In this document: positions 46,553 to 56,720 of the stretch, one piece after another
Layout: the number at the start of each line of letters is the position of its first letter
Numbering within the stretch: the stretch's first letter is position 1
Assembly: GCF_001039355.2 (NCBI RefSeq)
Contig: NW_019775635.1
Location: forward strand, 1,394,048-1,458,047
Direction of reading: 5' to 3'
Length of the DNA: 64,000 nt
Origin: Lingula anatina
Lineage: Eukaryota; Brachiopoda; Lingulata; Lingulida; Lingulidae
Made by a program: the position numbers and the translations under genes
Notes under the pieces: model-generated
Databases searched by the model: none
Seen by the model: only the letters and a program-made list of their open reading frames with translations
Told to the model about the DNA's origin: nothing

Positions 46553-47674
46553 ATGCATATGGCGGCGCTGGAAGGCTTTAGTGGAATCGCTGCTCACAAT
46601 GTCTCTCTCATTCACGACTGCGATTCCCTTGGTTCAAACCGGAGGATTTTCATCATCGGCGTCGGTCTCTCAGCGCTTGTCTGCATCTTGGGGATCGTCT
46701 GCAACATTCTTGTCATGGTGGTCTTCTGGTCGGAGAAACCGTTACGATCCACGTCGTACCTACTCCTGTGGGTGGCGTTCGCTGACAACATTTCTCTTCT
46801 CCACAACCTTTTATTGTACGTTATCCCCTCTTTTCATCCATTCACTGGAATAGCTGAGGATTATTTCTGGGTGTCCTCCAAAATCTCGCTACACACTTGG
46901 GCGATTGGTTCTATCGCCAACAGCCTCGGGATCTACTTGGTCATCTTCGTCAGCTTGGACCGGTACGTGGCCGTCTGCAAACCCGTGAAATCCAAGGAGT
47001 TCTGCACCATACAGAAATGGCGTCCGAGGGTCCTTGGGTTGGTCATCGCCTGTATTCTGTACAACTCTCCTCGATTCTTCGATGCGACGACAATAGGTTA
47101 CAATAACTGCAGTAACTCCAGTACCACCCATGCCGTGTGCTTCGTCTACGATGTGAAGGAAGGCTGGGAACTGTACAACCTGGTGTACCGATTCTACTTA
47201 CAGTCGTTGACTTTCAATGTGTTTCCAATCGTGATTCTGGTGTTTTTTAATGTCTCTCTTATCTGCTTCCTTCGAAGACGGGCGGGGAGACTTCCAAAAC
47301 GTTCCTCCGGAAACGGGAAGCGGAATAAAGCGAAGGAGAAAAACGTTGAGATCACCATTGTTGTGATCGTCATCGTGTCTCTGATGATCATGACGGCATT
47401 GCCGTCGGTTGCTTACCTCGTTTTTAACATTTTCCGGGCAAATTTACCCCCGGACGTGCTCATGTTCGAACGCTACTTTCGACCCACGGCAAACGCTTTC
47501 TTTTTATTGAATTCAGCTTTGAACTTCTTTGTCTATGGGCTGTTCGGCAGTCATTTTCGACAGCGTTTGAAAGTTTTACTGTGTCGTTGCTGCCCCAGAC
47601 AACAGTGGAACAAAGCTCTGTTACAGGAGTCTTCGTCAAATGCCGGGTTGAGGAATATGGAAGAAGATACCTAA
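46553..47674 (+). CDS. rhodopsin-class GPCR, FMRFamide-receptor-like, intronless (copy 1)
   Basis: A 373-residue seven-transmembrane receptor at the plasma membrane, encoded in one exon. N-glycosylation sites include HNVS near the N-terminus and NCS/NSS in the second extracellular loop. TM1 has GIVCNILVMVVF, TM2 LLLWVAFAD (conserved Asp), and TM3 ends SLDRYVAVCKP (DRY). The third cytoplasmic loop is basic (RRRAGRLPKRSS). TM6 has TALPSVAY, and TM7 NSALNFFVYGLFG, in which Phe replaces the Pro of NPxxY. The usual TM3 disulphide Cys (3.25) is Ser; two Cys lie in the second extracellular loop. CRCC near the end could be palmitoylated. TM7 and the DRYVAVCKP segment resemble invertebrate FMRFamide-type peptide receptors; the ligand is not determinable. 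A second Met at residue 3 is an alternative start. Confidence 0.9.
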   Translation: MHMAALEGFSGIAAHNVSLIHDCDSLGSNRRIFIIGVGLSALVCILGIVCNILVMVVFWSEKPLRSTSYLLLWVAFADNISLLHNLLLYVIPSFHPFTGIAEDYFWVSSKISLHTWAIGSIANSLGIYLVIFVSLDRYVAVCKPVKSKEFCTIQKWRPRVLGLVIACILYNSPRFFDATTIGYNNCSNSSTTHAVCFVYDVKEGWELYNLVYRFYLQSLTFNVFPIVILVFFNVSLICFLRRRAGRLPKRSSGNGKRNKAKEKNVEITIVVIVIVSLMIMTALPSVAYLVFNIFRANLPPDVLMFERYFRPTANAFFLLNSALNFFVYGLFGSHFRQRLKVLLCRCCPRQQWNKALLQESSSNAGLRNMEEDT

Positions 47675-48572
47675 CCTTCTCATCGCCGGTCATGCAGAAG
47701 CAGATTAGTACAGAGATGTGTTTTAACGTCGCTGGTTGGCGTTCAGTGACTAGGGACGGTCTTTGACCAAGTCAATATGCACTTTGACGGCTGATTTGGC
47801 AAATCTCACTGATCATGAAATATGTTTAATTTTACTATATTGTTATCCACGGACTCCAGCTATGTTCTAGGTTAATGAATGTTCCTATCTCGTTGGGTAA
47901 TGTATATATATATAAACATGGGTGGTAATAGACAAACCCCTCCCTCCATAAGGGGAATGCTGGTTACTTCTAAGCATTGAGAAACGTGGAGATTAGGTGT
48001 AGATATAGAAGTTCCTCAATATGATTTGTTGGCAATGTATGAAAATAATAGACTTTTTGAGTCGCAAACCTCGGCAGCTGCGGGGTTTTCCCCATAATTT
48101 GTTACCCGATGAACGAACCATTTACAGAACAGAATACATTTCAACAGTTCTTAGGGAAAACACAGGAATTCATTTGACATTTTGCCCCTGAAACTAATTG
48201 CCTATTTACGTTGCGACTCGCAAAGAAGAGTTTGTTTGGTATCGTCGAAACCGCACGATTTTAATTAACAATACTGGTCGGTTTTTGTGGTAATATGGTT
48301 TCTAGAGCAGCACCACTCACTGGAAGAATACATCGACTGCAGCTTTTTATTAAATGTTCAATTTCCCCCAGCTGTCACGAGATGAACTGATAATGAATAT
48401 GGTGTACTTCCACCTTATTAACTTGTATGTATTTTATCAAAGTACCTTTTAACGTGCAGATCTATCATCTGATGTACTTACACAGCGCGCGGACCACACA
48501 TCAGCAATGCTTGTTGTCCGGCAGCGTTTATTTTCTTTGTAAATGTTGAAACATTGGTGCCGCCTCCACTTT

Positions 48573-48574
48573 TA

Positions 48575-48611
<37 letters not shown>

Positions 48612-48616
48612 TGTGT
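48573..48616. repeat. (CT)n(GT)n microsatellite, copy 1
   Basis: About 44 bp, downstream of GPCR copy 1. The matching tract in copy 2 (53,633-53,702) is about 70 bp, a length difference of the kind seen between alleles or recent duplicates. Confidence 0.9.
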
Positions 48617-49125
48617 CGTTCTTTTCATGGGATTAGTAAATTTGCTATAAGAGAACTCATGCTAACATTCGATGCATTTTTAAAAATAGATTTAGTTAGA
48701 TCAGTAGTATTAATAGGCATGTGATTACTGAAAAGCGTGTTATTGTTTGGCGACGTCACTGCGCTTATTAACTAAATAAGCAACAATAACCAAGGCGTTT
48801 TATATTTATATATTGCTGGAGATCCATCTAATGTTTTTTTTTTTAATGTTGATCTTGTTGAAACTTTGAAGTTGTTCGCACTCACATTCTCAGCAGTACA
48901 TCACCATCTCTAGATCTAATGTCAGTATATTACCACCCAGGTTTCACCTTTAAGGACATCGGTTTGGCGTTCTGGGTAGCCACTTCTCTCCTGATTACAA
49001 GTGACAGCACGCACACGCCCCACTAGTAAGAAATTGGCCCAAAAACACCCGAACATGTTGGCCAACATATCACCCTTTAAGGTTAGTGTGTATTGTTTGA
49101 TACTGACGGACAGACTGGTATTGTA

Positions 49126-49126
49126 N
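49126..49126. other. single N at the boundary of the two GPCR units
   Basis: Left of the N is the 3' end of copy 1 (…GGTATTG, matching copy 2 to 54,218). Right of it the sequence restarts at the equivalent of 43,321. An assembly junction exactly at a duplication edge favours uncollapsed haplotypes, though it does not prove them. Confidence 0.8.
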
Positions 49127-51607
49127 TAGTTTGATATTTTGGTGTCTCTTTTGAAAATAATTTTAAACGAAATTAAATTAAATTTGCTAGTTATTAGTAG
49201 AATACATATCTGAGACGTAATTATTTTGGCAGGATACACGACAGCACGTGATAACGAGGAATGCGAGCAGACGACTTTTTCAACTTATCACACCACACAA
49301 CAAGTAAGAGGTATTATAGCTGGATGCAATTGGGCTCACCTAACACATTTCTGTTACACATTGCTGGAGGGTTCAGCTTGAATTGATGTCGCCTAGAAAC
49401 AGGAAAATTCTTTATGAAAACTTAAGGAAAGGAAGATCTACCACCCCTCTCCCGTGTAATTCCCGTCCCCAACTCCACGTACTGAAATCGAATGTAAGTT
49501 GGACAAAGTGTAACTCTCCTCACTTTTTTAAAACTTAACCCCCAGAAAATGGCTCCCTGACAAACAATTTGTAGAGCGCGCAGTGTGAGGTATTATAAGA
49601 GAGAGAGAGTTGTGACATCAACCGCTGTTTGTAAATCCATTGCTCCCAAATCTTTAAGATACCACTTTCTTCTAAAATGCTAGTTGTCATGGTAATAGGC
49701 ACGGTGTAACATTTTGTGCTGATTTGAGAGTTAGAGACCAATAAATAGACATATTTTGCAGATTTACTTTCAAAAGGTTCACTTGTGTTTATTGTTTGGA
49801 GCCATCTTCATGGGCACGTGGTCGTAGCTGACGGACTCTTTGAATTTAAAATATCACCTCTATTTTGCAATAAAAAGGTTCGCGCGTAAATAATTTTCAG
49901 GTTTAGAAAAGCAATTTGTCCAATTTCAATTGTAAAAAAACCTTGACAAATCCAAATCTTCCCCGTATTGATATATTCTGGCCGAGAAGCCTGTAAACCA
50001 GTTTACTTCATTGGCATTTCCATTTTTCACTTAACGGACTGTAACTCATAATGTGATATGAAAAGCTTTTTGATGCGCAAATTCTGATTAGATGATGTTA
50101 AAAAAGATTATCTCATCTGCTGTTGCGAGGGAAAGGAAAAAAATTAATGAAGTCAAATTAACACACAGCTGGTCTTCAGAACTCGATTGGACCGTTCTGG
50201 AGTAAAATGCCGAACGCCAAGCGTCTGTCTGGTTATTAAGGTCAATCATGACGGTCATACTGTAGAAGGGTGGTTGAGCTATCCAGTGCCGTTCTAATAA
50301 CTAATTAAAACGACACCCGTTGATTTAAAATTGTCCCCAATATCAAAGGGGGGGGGGGGGGGCTACCTACACACTGGTTGATACGTTTGGTTATTACTCA
50401 GTTTCTATGGTGACTATATATATTTCATTTGTGTTATATGTTTGAGAGAAATGATAATTGATAGGTCTCTATACACTCTGCTCACTGACCGAAGAACGCA
50501 AGGTCTCTCATTCCGAAACTCCTGGCGGTATAGTAATGTGAGCTTATGGGCTTTTATCGGTGTTTTATAGGGAAGAATATTAATTGTCATACTGCACATT
50601 TTCAATAATACATTAGGGCCTAGAGATTAGAAAATGCTTGATTTGAAGATGAGGCAGGGCTACAGTATACTAACCGTTTATATTATTCACACAGGTGACT
50701 ATATTTACCTGTTTACTTTACTATATCTAAAGCAAAAAAGGCTCATATTTTCTCACGTCAGTCATTTTACTCATTGTTAAGATAGTAAAATGAGACGCCC
50801 CTTCTCATTTTCTTTTTCAATAAACTCCTCAGTGTTTAATTATGATAATTTTCCTGGAATACTTGACAGTTTCCATTTTATACCCTAGGAATACGCTGTT
50901 CAAAACCGATGTCAAAAATAAGATTATAATCCCGTTTTCGTGTTCTTAATGTGTGAAATTTACCGACAAGACTAAGTCTCTTTATCTCTATTACAAAAGT
51001 CATCCAATAATTAAACCTCAAAAACGGCTAAATGAATCCAAATTCTGTGAACCGTTCTGGATAAGGTGTATATTGGCGAATAACTGGAAAGTATTAAAAA
51101 TTTCCAGGAAAATTACATTTTTGCTGCACTCGGGTGCCGTCCAGTTCTCAATGTGTGCCTTAAATAACTATTCATAGTTGAATGAGCCGTTAGAAGGACA
51201 GCTCCCCCTGTGAATAAGACAGCATTAATTTCCCAAACCTGTCAGTAGCTTAGTACAGATGTCATCATTAATAGGCTAATATTAATTTCCTAGAATGAGT
51301 GAAGATATTTGAAAGCTACAATGACTTCCAGCGGAGCAAATTCCATGGAAATTATCCACGCGTTAATCACCTTGCAGCCTTTAAGGTTCACCTTCTCCCG
51401 TATCGCTGGGTTTTGTTAGACTCTGGCAAGCGAGATACATTTTACACAACAGTTGAAGCATATAATATCATTTGGAAGGAAGTTATCGTCACTAATGAGG
51501 GTTTTGTGGAACTGGCTTTGAAATACTTGTTTATGAGTTTGGTTTTTGCGCGCGCTGGAATAGCTTTGGAAATTTGATGACGCTTTACTTTACCAGCGTT
51601 AGTTCAC

Positions 51608-52729
51608 ATGCATATGGCGGCGCTGGAAGGCTTCAGTGGAATCGCTGCTCACAATGTCTCTCTCATTCACGACTGCGATTCCTTGGGTTCAAACCGGAGG
51701 ATTTTCATCATCGGCGTCGGTCTCTCAGCGCTTGTCTGCATCTTGGGGATCGTCTGCAACATTCTTGTCATGGTGGTCTTCTGGTCGGAGAAACCGTTAC
51801 GATCCACGTCGTACTTACTCCTGTGGGTGGCGTTCGCTGACAACATTTCTCTTCTCCACAACCTTTTACTGTACGTTATCCCCTCTTTTCATCCATTCAC
51901 TGGAATAGCTGAGGATTATTTCTGGGTTTCCTCGAAAATCTCGCTACACACTTGGGCGATTGGTTCTATCGCCAACAGCCTCGGGATCTACTTGGTCATC
52001 TTCGTCAGCTTGGACCGGTACGTGGCCGTCTGCAAACCCGTAAAGTCCAAGGAGTTCTGTACCATCCAGAAATGGCGTCCGAGGGTTCTTGGGTTGGTCG
52101 TCGCCTGTATTCTGTACAACTCTCCTCGATTCTTCGATGCGACGACAATAGGTTACAATAACTGCAGTAACTCCAGCACCACCCACGCCGTGTGCTTCGT
52201 CTACGATGTGAAGGAAGGCTGGGAACTGTACAACCTGGTGTACCGATTCTACTTACAGTCGTTGACTTTCAACGTGTTTCCAATCGTGATTCTGGTGTTT
52301 TTTAATGTCTCTCTTATCTGCTTCCTTCGAAGACGGGCGGGGAGACTTCCAAAACGTTCCTCCGGAAACGGGAAGCGGAATAAAGCGAAGGAGAAAAACG
52401 TTGAGATCACCATTGTTGTGATTGTCATCGTGTCTCTGATGATCATGACGGCACTGCCGTCGGTTGCTTACCTCGTTTTTAACATTTTCCGGGCAAATTT
52501 ACCCCCGGACGTGCTCATGTTCGAACGCTACTTTCGACCTACGGCAAACGCTTTCTTTTTATTGAATTCAGCTTTGAACTTCTTTGTCTATGGGCTGTTC
52601 GGCAGTCATTTTCGACAGCGCTTGAAAGTTTTACTGTGTCGTTGCTGCCCCAGACAACAGTGGAACAAAGCTCTGTTACAGGAGTCTTCGTCAAATGCCG
52701 GGTTGAGGAATATGGAAGAAGATACCTAA
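51608..52729 (+). CDS. rhodopsin-class GPCR, FMRFamide-receptor-like, intronless (copy 2)
   Basis: Also 373 residues and identical in protein to the copy at 46,553-47,674 except one conservative change in TM4 (VLGLVVAC here, VLGLVIAC there). The DRY motif, TM7 NSALNFFVY, the glycosylation sites and the Ser at position 3.25 are all shared. About 20 nucleotide differences separate the two frames, and all but one are silent. Both copies are intact, so neither looks like a pseudogene. Whether this is a second gene or the second allele of one gene cannot be decided from the sequence alone; the N at 49,126 makes the allele reading plausible. Confidence 0.88.
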   Translation: MHMAALEGFSGIAAHNVSLIHDCDSLGSNRRIFIIGVGLSALVCILGIVCNILVMVVFWSEKPLRSTSYLLLWVAFADNISLLHNLLLYVIPSFHPFTGIAEDYFWVSSKISLHTWAIGSIANSLGIYLVIFVSLDRYVAVCKPVKSKEFCTIQKWRPRVLGLVVACILYNSPRFFDATTIGYNNCSNSSTTHAVCFVYDVKEGWELYNLVYRFYLQSLTFNVFPIVILVFFNVSLICFLRRRAGRLPKRSSGNGKRNKAKEKNVEITIVVIVIVSLMIMTALPSVAYLVFNIFRANLPPDVLMFERYFRPTANAFFLLNSALNFFVYGLFGSHFRQRLKVLLCRCCPRQQWNKALLQESSSNAGLRNMEEDT

Positions 52730-53630
52730 CCTTCTCATCGCCGGTCATGCAGAAGCAGATTAGTACAGAGATGTGTTTTAACGTCGCTGGTTGGCGCTCA
52801 GTGACTAGGGACGGTCTTTGACCAAGTCAATATGCACTTTGACGGCTGATTTGGCAAATCTCACTGATCATGAAATATGTTTAATTTTACTATATTGTTA
52901 TCCACGGACTCCAGCTATGTTCTAGGTTAATGAATGTTCCTATCTCGTTGGGTAATGTATATATATAAACATGGGTGGTGATAGACTACCCCCCCCCCCC
53001 CTCCATAAGGGGAATGCTGGTTACTTCTAAGCATTGAGAAGTGTGGAGATTAGGTGTAGATATAGAAAGTTCCTTAATATGATTTGTTGACAATGTATGA
53101 AAATAATACACTTTTTGAGTCGCAAACCTCGGCAGCTGCGGGGTTTTCCCCATAATTTGTTACCCGGTGAACGAACCATTTACAGAACAGAAGACATTTC
53201 AACAGTTCTTAGCGAAAACACAGGAATTCATTTGACATTTTGCCCCTGAAACTAATTGCCTATTTACGTTGCGACTCGCAAAGAAGAGTTTGTTTGGTAT
53301 CGTCGAAACCGCACGATTTTAATTAACAATACTGGTCGGTTTTTGTGGTAATATGGTTTCTAGAGCAGCACCACTCACTGGAAGAATACATCGACTGCAG
53401 CTTTTTATTAAATGTTCAATTTCCCCCAGCTGTCACGAGATGAACTGATAATGAATATGGTGTACTTCCACCTTATTAACTTGTATGTATTTTATCAAAG
53501 TACCTTTTAGCGTGCAGATCTATCATCTGATGTACTTACACAGCGCGCGGACCGCACATCAGCAATGTTTGTTGTCCGGCAGCGTTTATTTTCTTTGTAA
53601 AGGTTAAAACATTGGTGCCGCCTCCACTTT

Positions 53631-53632
<2 letters not shown>

Positions 53633-53702
<70 letters not shown>
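53633..53702. repeat. (CT)n(GT)n microsatellite, copy 2
   Basis: Expanded counterpart of 48,573-48,616, downstream of GPCR copy 2. Confidence 0.95.
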
Positions 53703-53703
<1 letters not shown>

Positions 53704-54218
53704 GTTCTTTTCATGGGATTAGTAAATTTGCTATAAGAGAACTCATGCTAACATTCGATGTATTTTTAAAAATCGATTTAGTTAGATCAGTAGTATTAAT
53801 AGGCATGTGATTACTGAAAAGCGTGTTATTGTTTGGCGACGTCACTGTGCTTATTAACTAAATAAGCAACAATAACCAAGGCATTTTATATTTATATATT
53901 GCTGGAGTTGCATCTAATGCATCTTATGTTTTTTCTTTAATGTTGATCTTGTTGAAACTTTGAAGTTGTTCGCACTCACATTCTTAGCAGTACATCACCA
54001 TCTCTAGATCTAATGTCAGTATATTACCACCCAGGTTTCACCTTTAAGGACATCGGTTTGGCGTTCTGGGTAGCCACTTCTCTCCTGATTACACGTGACA
54101 GCACGCACACGCCCCACTAGTAAGTAATTGGCCAATAACACCGGAACATGTTGGCCAACATATCACCCTTTAAGGTTAGTGTGTATTGTTTGATACTGAC
54201 GGACAGACTCTGGTATTG

Positions 54219-54764
54219 GATGGGCGAATGAAATATTATAGGTTTTAAACTTGTGGGATTAATGATATTTGATATAGTTTAAGATGCGCACTAAAAACAT
54301 TATCTTATCACCTACGCATTAAGTGTTCAACAAAATCAATTATTTTGGACTTCACAGTCAGTGACTTTAAAATACAAGGTAAATGAAAAGACAAGAACTC
54401 TCGCTTCGAAGCCTTTATACATCGAATAAATTACAAAGCATCTCCAATTACAAGTTTCATCGTAAATATTTCAACAGTGTACACATCTCTCTGCCTACCA
54501 TCGTATAGAAAAGTTAACTTGACCTTAATTGAGGCTTGTTCCAGCTTGTTCTACATATCAGATGAGCATTTCATTGTCACAACATAAATGTTTAAATATA
54601 CACCAAATACAACAGCTATTTGACTGACAGCCGCTGATGTAGCGTGACATTAGTTCCTTCCACATGAACGCAAATGATTTTCAAGGAGCTAGAAAACATT
54701 TAATTGGACTGTATCTCCAAAATAACATGTGGAACATAATGCACATGTATGTAAGTCAATAATA
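54219..54764. other. unique DNA and aminopeptidase 3' UTR
   Basis: No exon. This is the convergent gap between the GPCR unit and the minus-strand aminopeptidase, whose stop codon is at 54,765-54,767. It probably contains the aminopeptidase 3' UTR. Confidence 0.5.
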
Positions 54765-56682
54765 CTATGTTTTGCCCCTCAAACTTATATACTTTGTCAG
54801 CCAGGTGAGAATGGCATTTTCATTTGTTTTCATCCATCGTATATTGGATTCAATAATAGCTATACTGCTCTCCACAGCCTTCTGTGCCACGCCGGCTGGA
54901 GGGTACCTCTTATATAAATCTTTTAACTGAAACGAAAGAAAAAGAAAATAAAAAGCTAGTACTGTATTGAATGCAAGTCATATTAAATTAGCAGTGTGCG
55001 TGTGTGCGTACGCGCGTGTACATGTCCCTCGTACAACAGGTAAACATGAGCGGTGAAACTGGCCTCTTTGGTTCTCCCGCACCTACGTGAAAACCGAGCC
55101 TCAAAAATCATTTTGAGATATTGTGAGCGACCTCTATAGGCCTGTTGATTTACAACAGAATGTTAGAAAAATTAAAATAAATAATTAAATAAATTGATGG
55201 ACTTCGTAATAAATTGGCTTTTATTTCAGCAGACTGAGACACGTGAATACTCACCATCTGTAGATCAAACTCATTGCTGACTGTATGTGTGGTTTCATAT
55301 GTGATATCTCGCAGAGAAAACGTGTCCAACTGGAATCTAAAGAAAGAAACGAATTTATTGAGCGATTTTTCCGTACATCTGAATGCACATAAATGCTAAA
55401 TTGAAATAGGGAATCTTACTTCTATGTATTCATTAGGTTCATTCATTTCATACGCAAAATTTAAAGAGTGTAAAGAGGTTAGGACATACTGCTTTGAAAT
55501 GTGCTAAAACTTTGTGGATATTGAGTGGCTAATCATCTTCAACACTTGTACCTACAACACGTAAATCTTGTGTACCTTTCATTTAGTTGTTGCCAATGCT
55601 GCATAAAAAATTTCAAAGAAATCGTCCTCCCGAGCGACGTGTGTTTGAAGTAACTGAAAACTTCTTTCACGTTCTGAGGGCGGATCTTGGCTTCGTCCAT
55701 TGTCCAGCGTAAATACCTTATGGGAGACAAATAATAATAATAATAATAATAATAATACTGCGCCCATTAAAACCGTATTCATATTAGTCCCATGTTTAAT
55801 TTAAAGATTAAAACTTAAATTTGTACAGCAAAACTTCAAAAATAATTAATTACAGATTCTTATATAAAAAACATCACGAAAATATGGCGCTGGTAAAAAG
55901 ATGCAGCAGGTCTGTTTTGAAGCTAATTCTTAACTGTAGATGATACTGTAATGCTAATATTCACATGGGTTTAACATACTTGACGATCGAACTTTAAAGA
56001 TTTCCAGGTTTTTTCATTTCTCGTCTACTTTTATCATATCGAATCAGGCATAAAATATAAACGACTAAGCAATAAGTTAAGAAGGCAGCTGAAAATCTTG
56101 TCTAAATTAATGTTACTCCATACCGCCATAGTAGCCACGGTTTCTGGGAATAAGCGAGCGCCTGCATTAATTCCGAGGATTGCGAGGGCACGTTTGTCGT
56201 CTGCGACACGTTCCAAAGAAAGTCCCAGTCATTCTCGCCCCCCTCGTAAATGGCGGCTGAGAAGATGATGAGGGCGTAGTCAGCGGGCATGCTGTGGAAC
56301 AATTAAGAAATTAAACAAAAATTTATAATAAAAAGCATATGCATAATACATTAAGCAAAGATGAACATCTCCATTTTCTTTGACAGCAGATGCATCATAT
56401 GAGACGCACCAAACTGAAAATTCATAATCAGGGACAAAAAATAACATTCTGACGTTCCTTTTTTTAAATAGTAAATATCACTAGAGGTGATCATTTAAAA
56501 TGTTGGTATGGCCTCCCGTTCGTACCTGATGCGGTACTTCCTGAACTGATCGTACAGCGTTCTCGTGTATTCTAACGCCTCTGGCAGCTGTAGGCGCACG
56601 GCGGCGTGAAGAATTGCTCGACGAAGATACCTGAAGATCAAAATCGTATTAAAACATACTTAGAAAAGGACAACTGTATTTC

Positions 56683-56720
<38 letters not shown>

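Larger units (their letters stand above)
43321..49124 (+). repeat. 5.8-kb duplicated unit, copy 1
   Basis: Near-identical to 49,127-54,218 over its whole length, including the GPCR gene, its flanks and a CT/GT microsatellite. By eye the coding part differs at about 20 of 1,122 positions. Copy 1 holds a 733-bp insertion (44,061-44,793), a 22-bp block near 44,031-44,052 and a 5-bp block near 43,858 that copy 2 lacks. Its right edge is the N at 49,126. Confidence 0.9.
49127..54218 (+). repeat. 5.1-kb duplicated unit, copy 2
   Basis: Second copy of 43,321-49,124, shorter mainly because it lacks the 733-bp insertion. It continues at its right end into unique DNA upstream of the aminopeptidase 3' end, so this copy is anchored to the right flank and copy 1 to the left flank. 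Confidence 0.9.
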
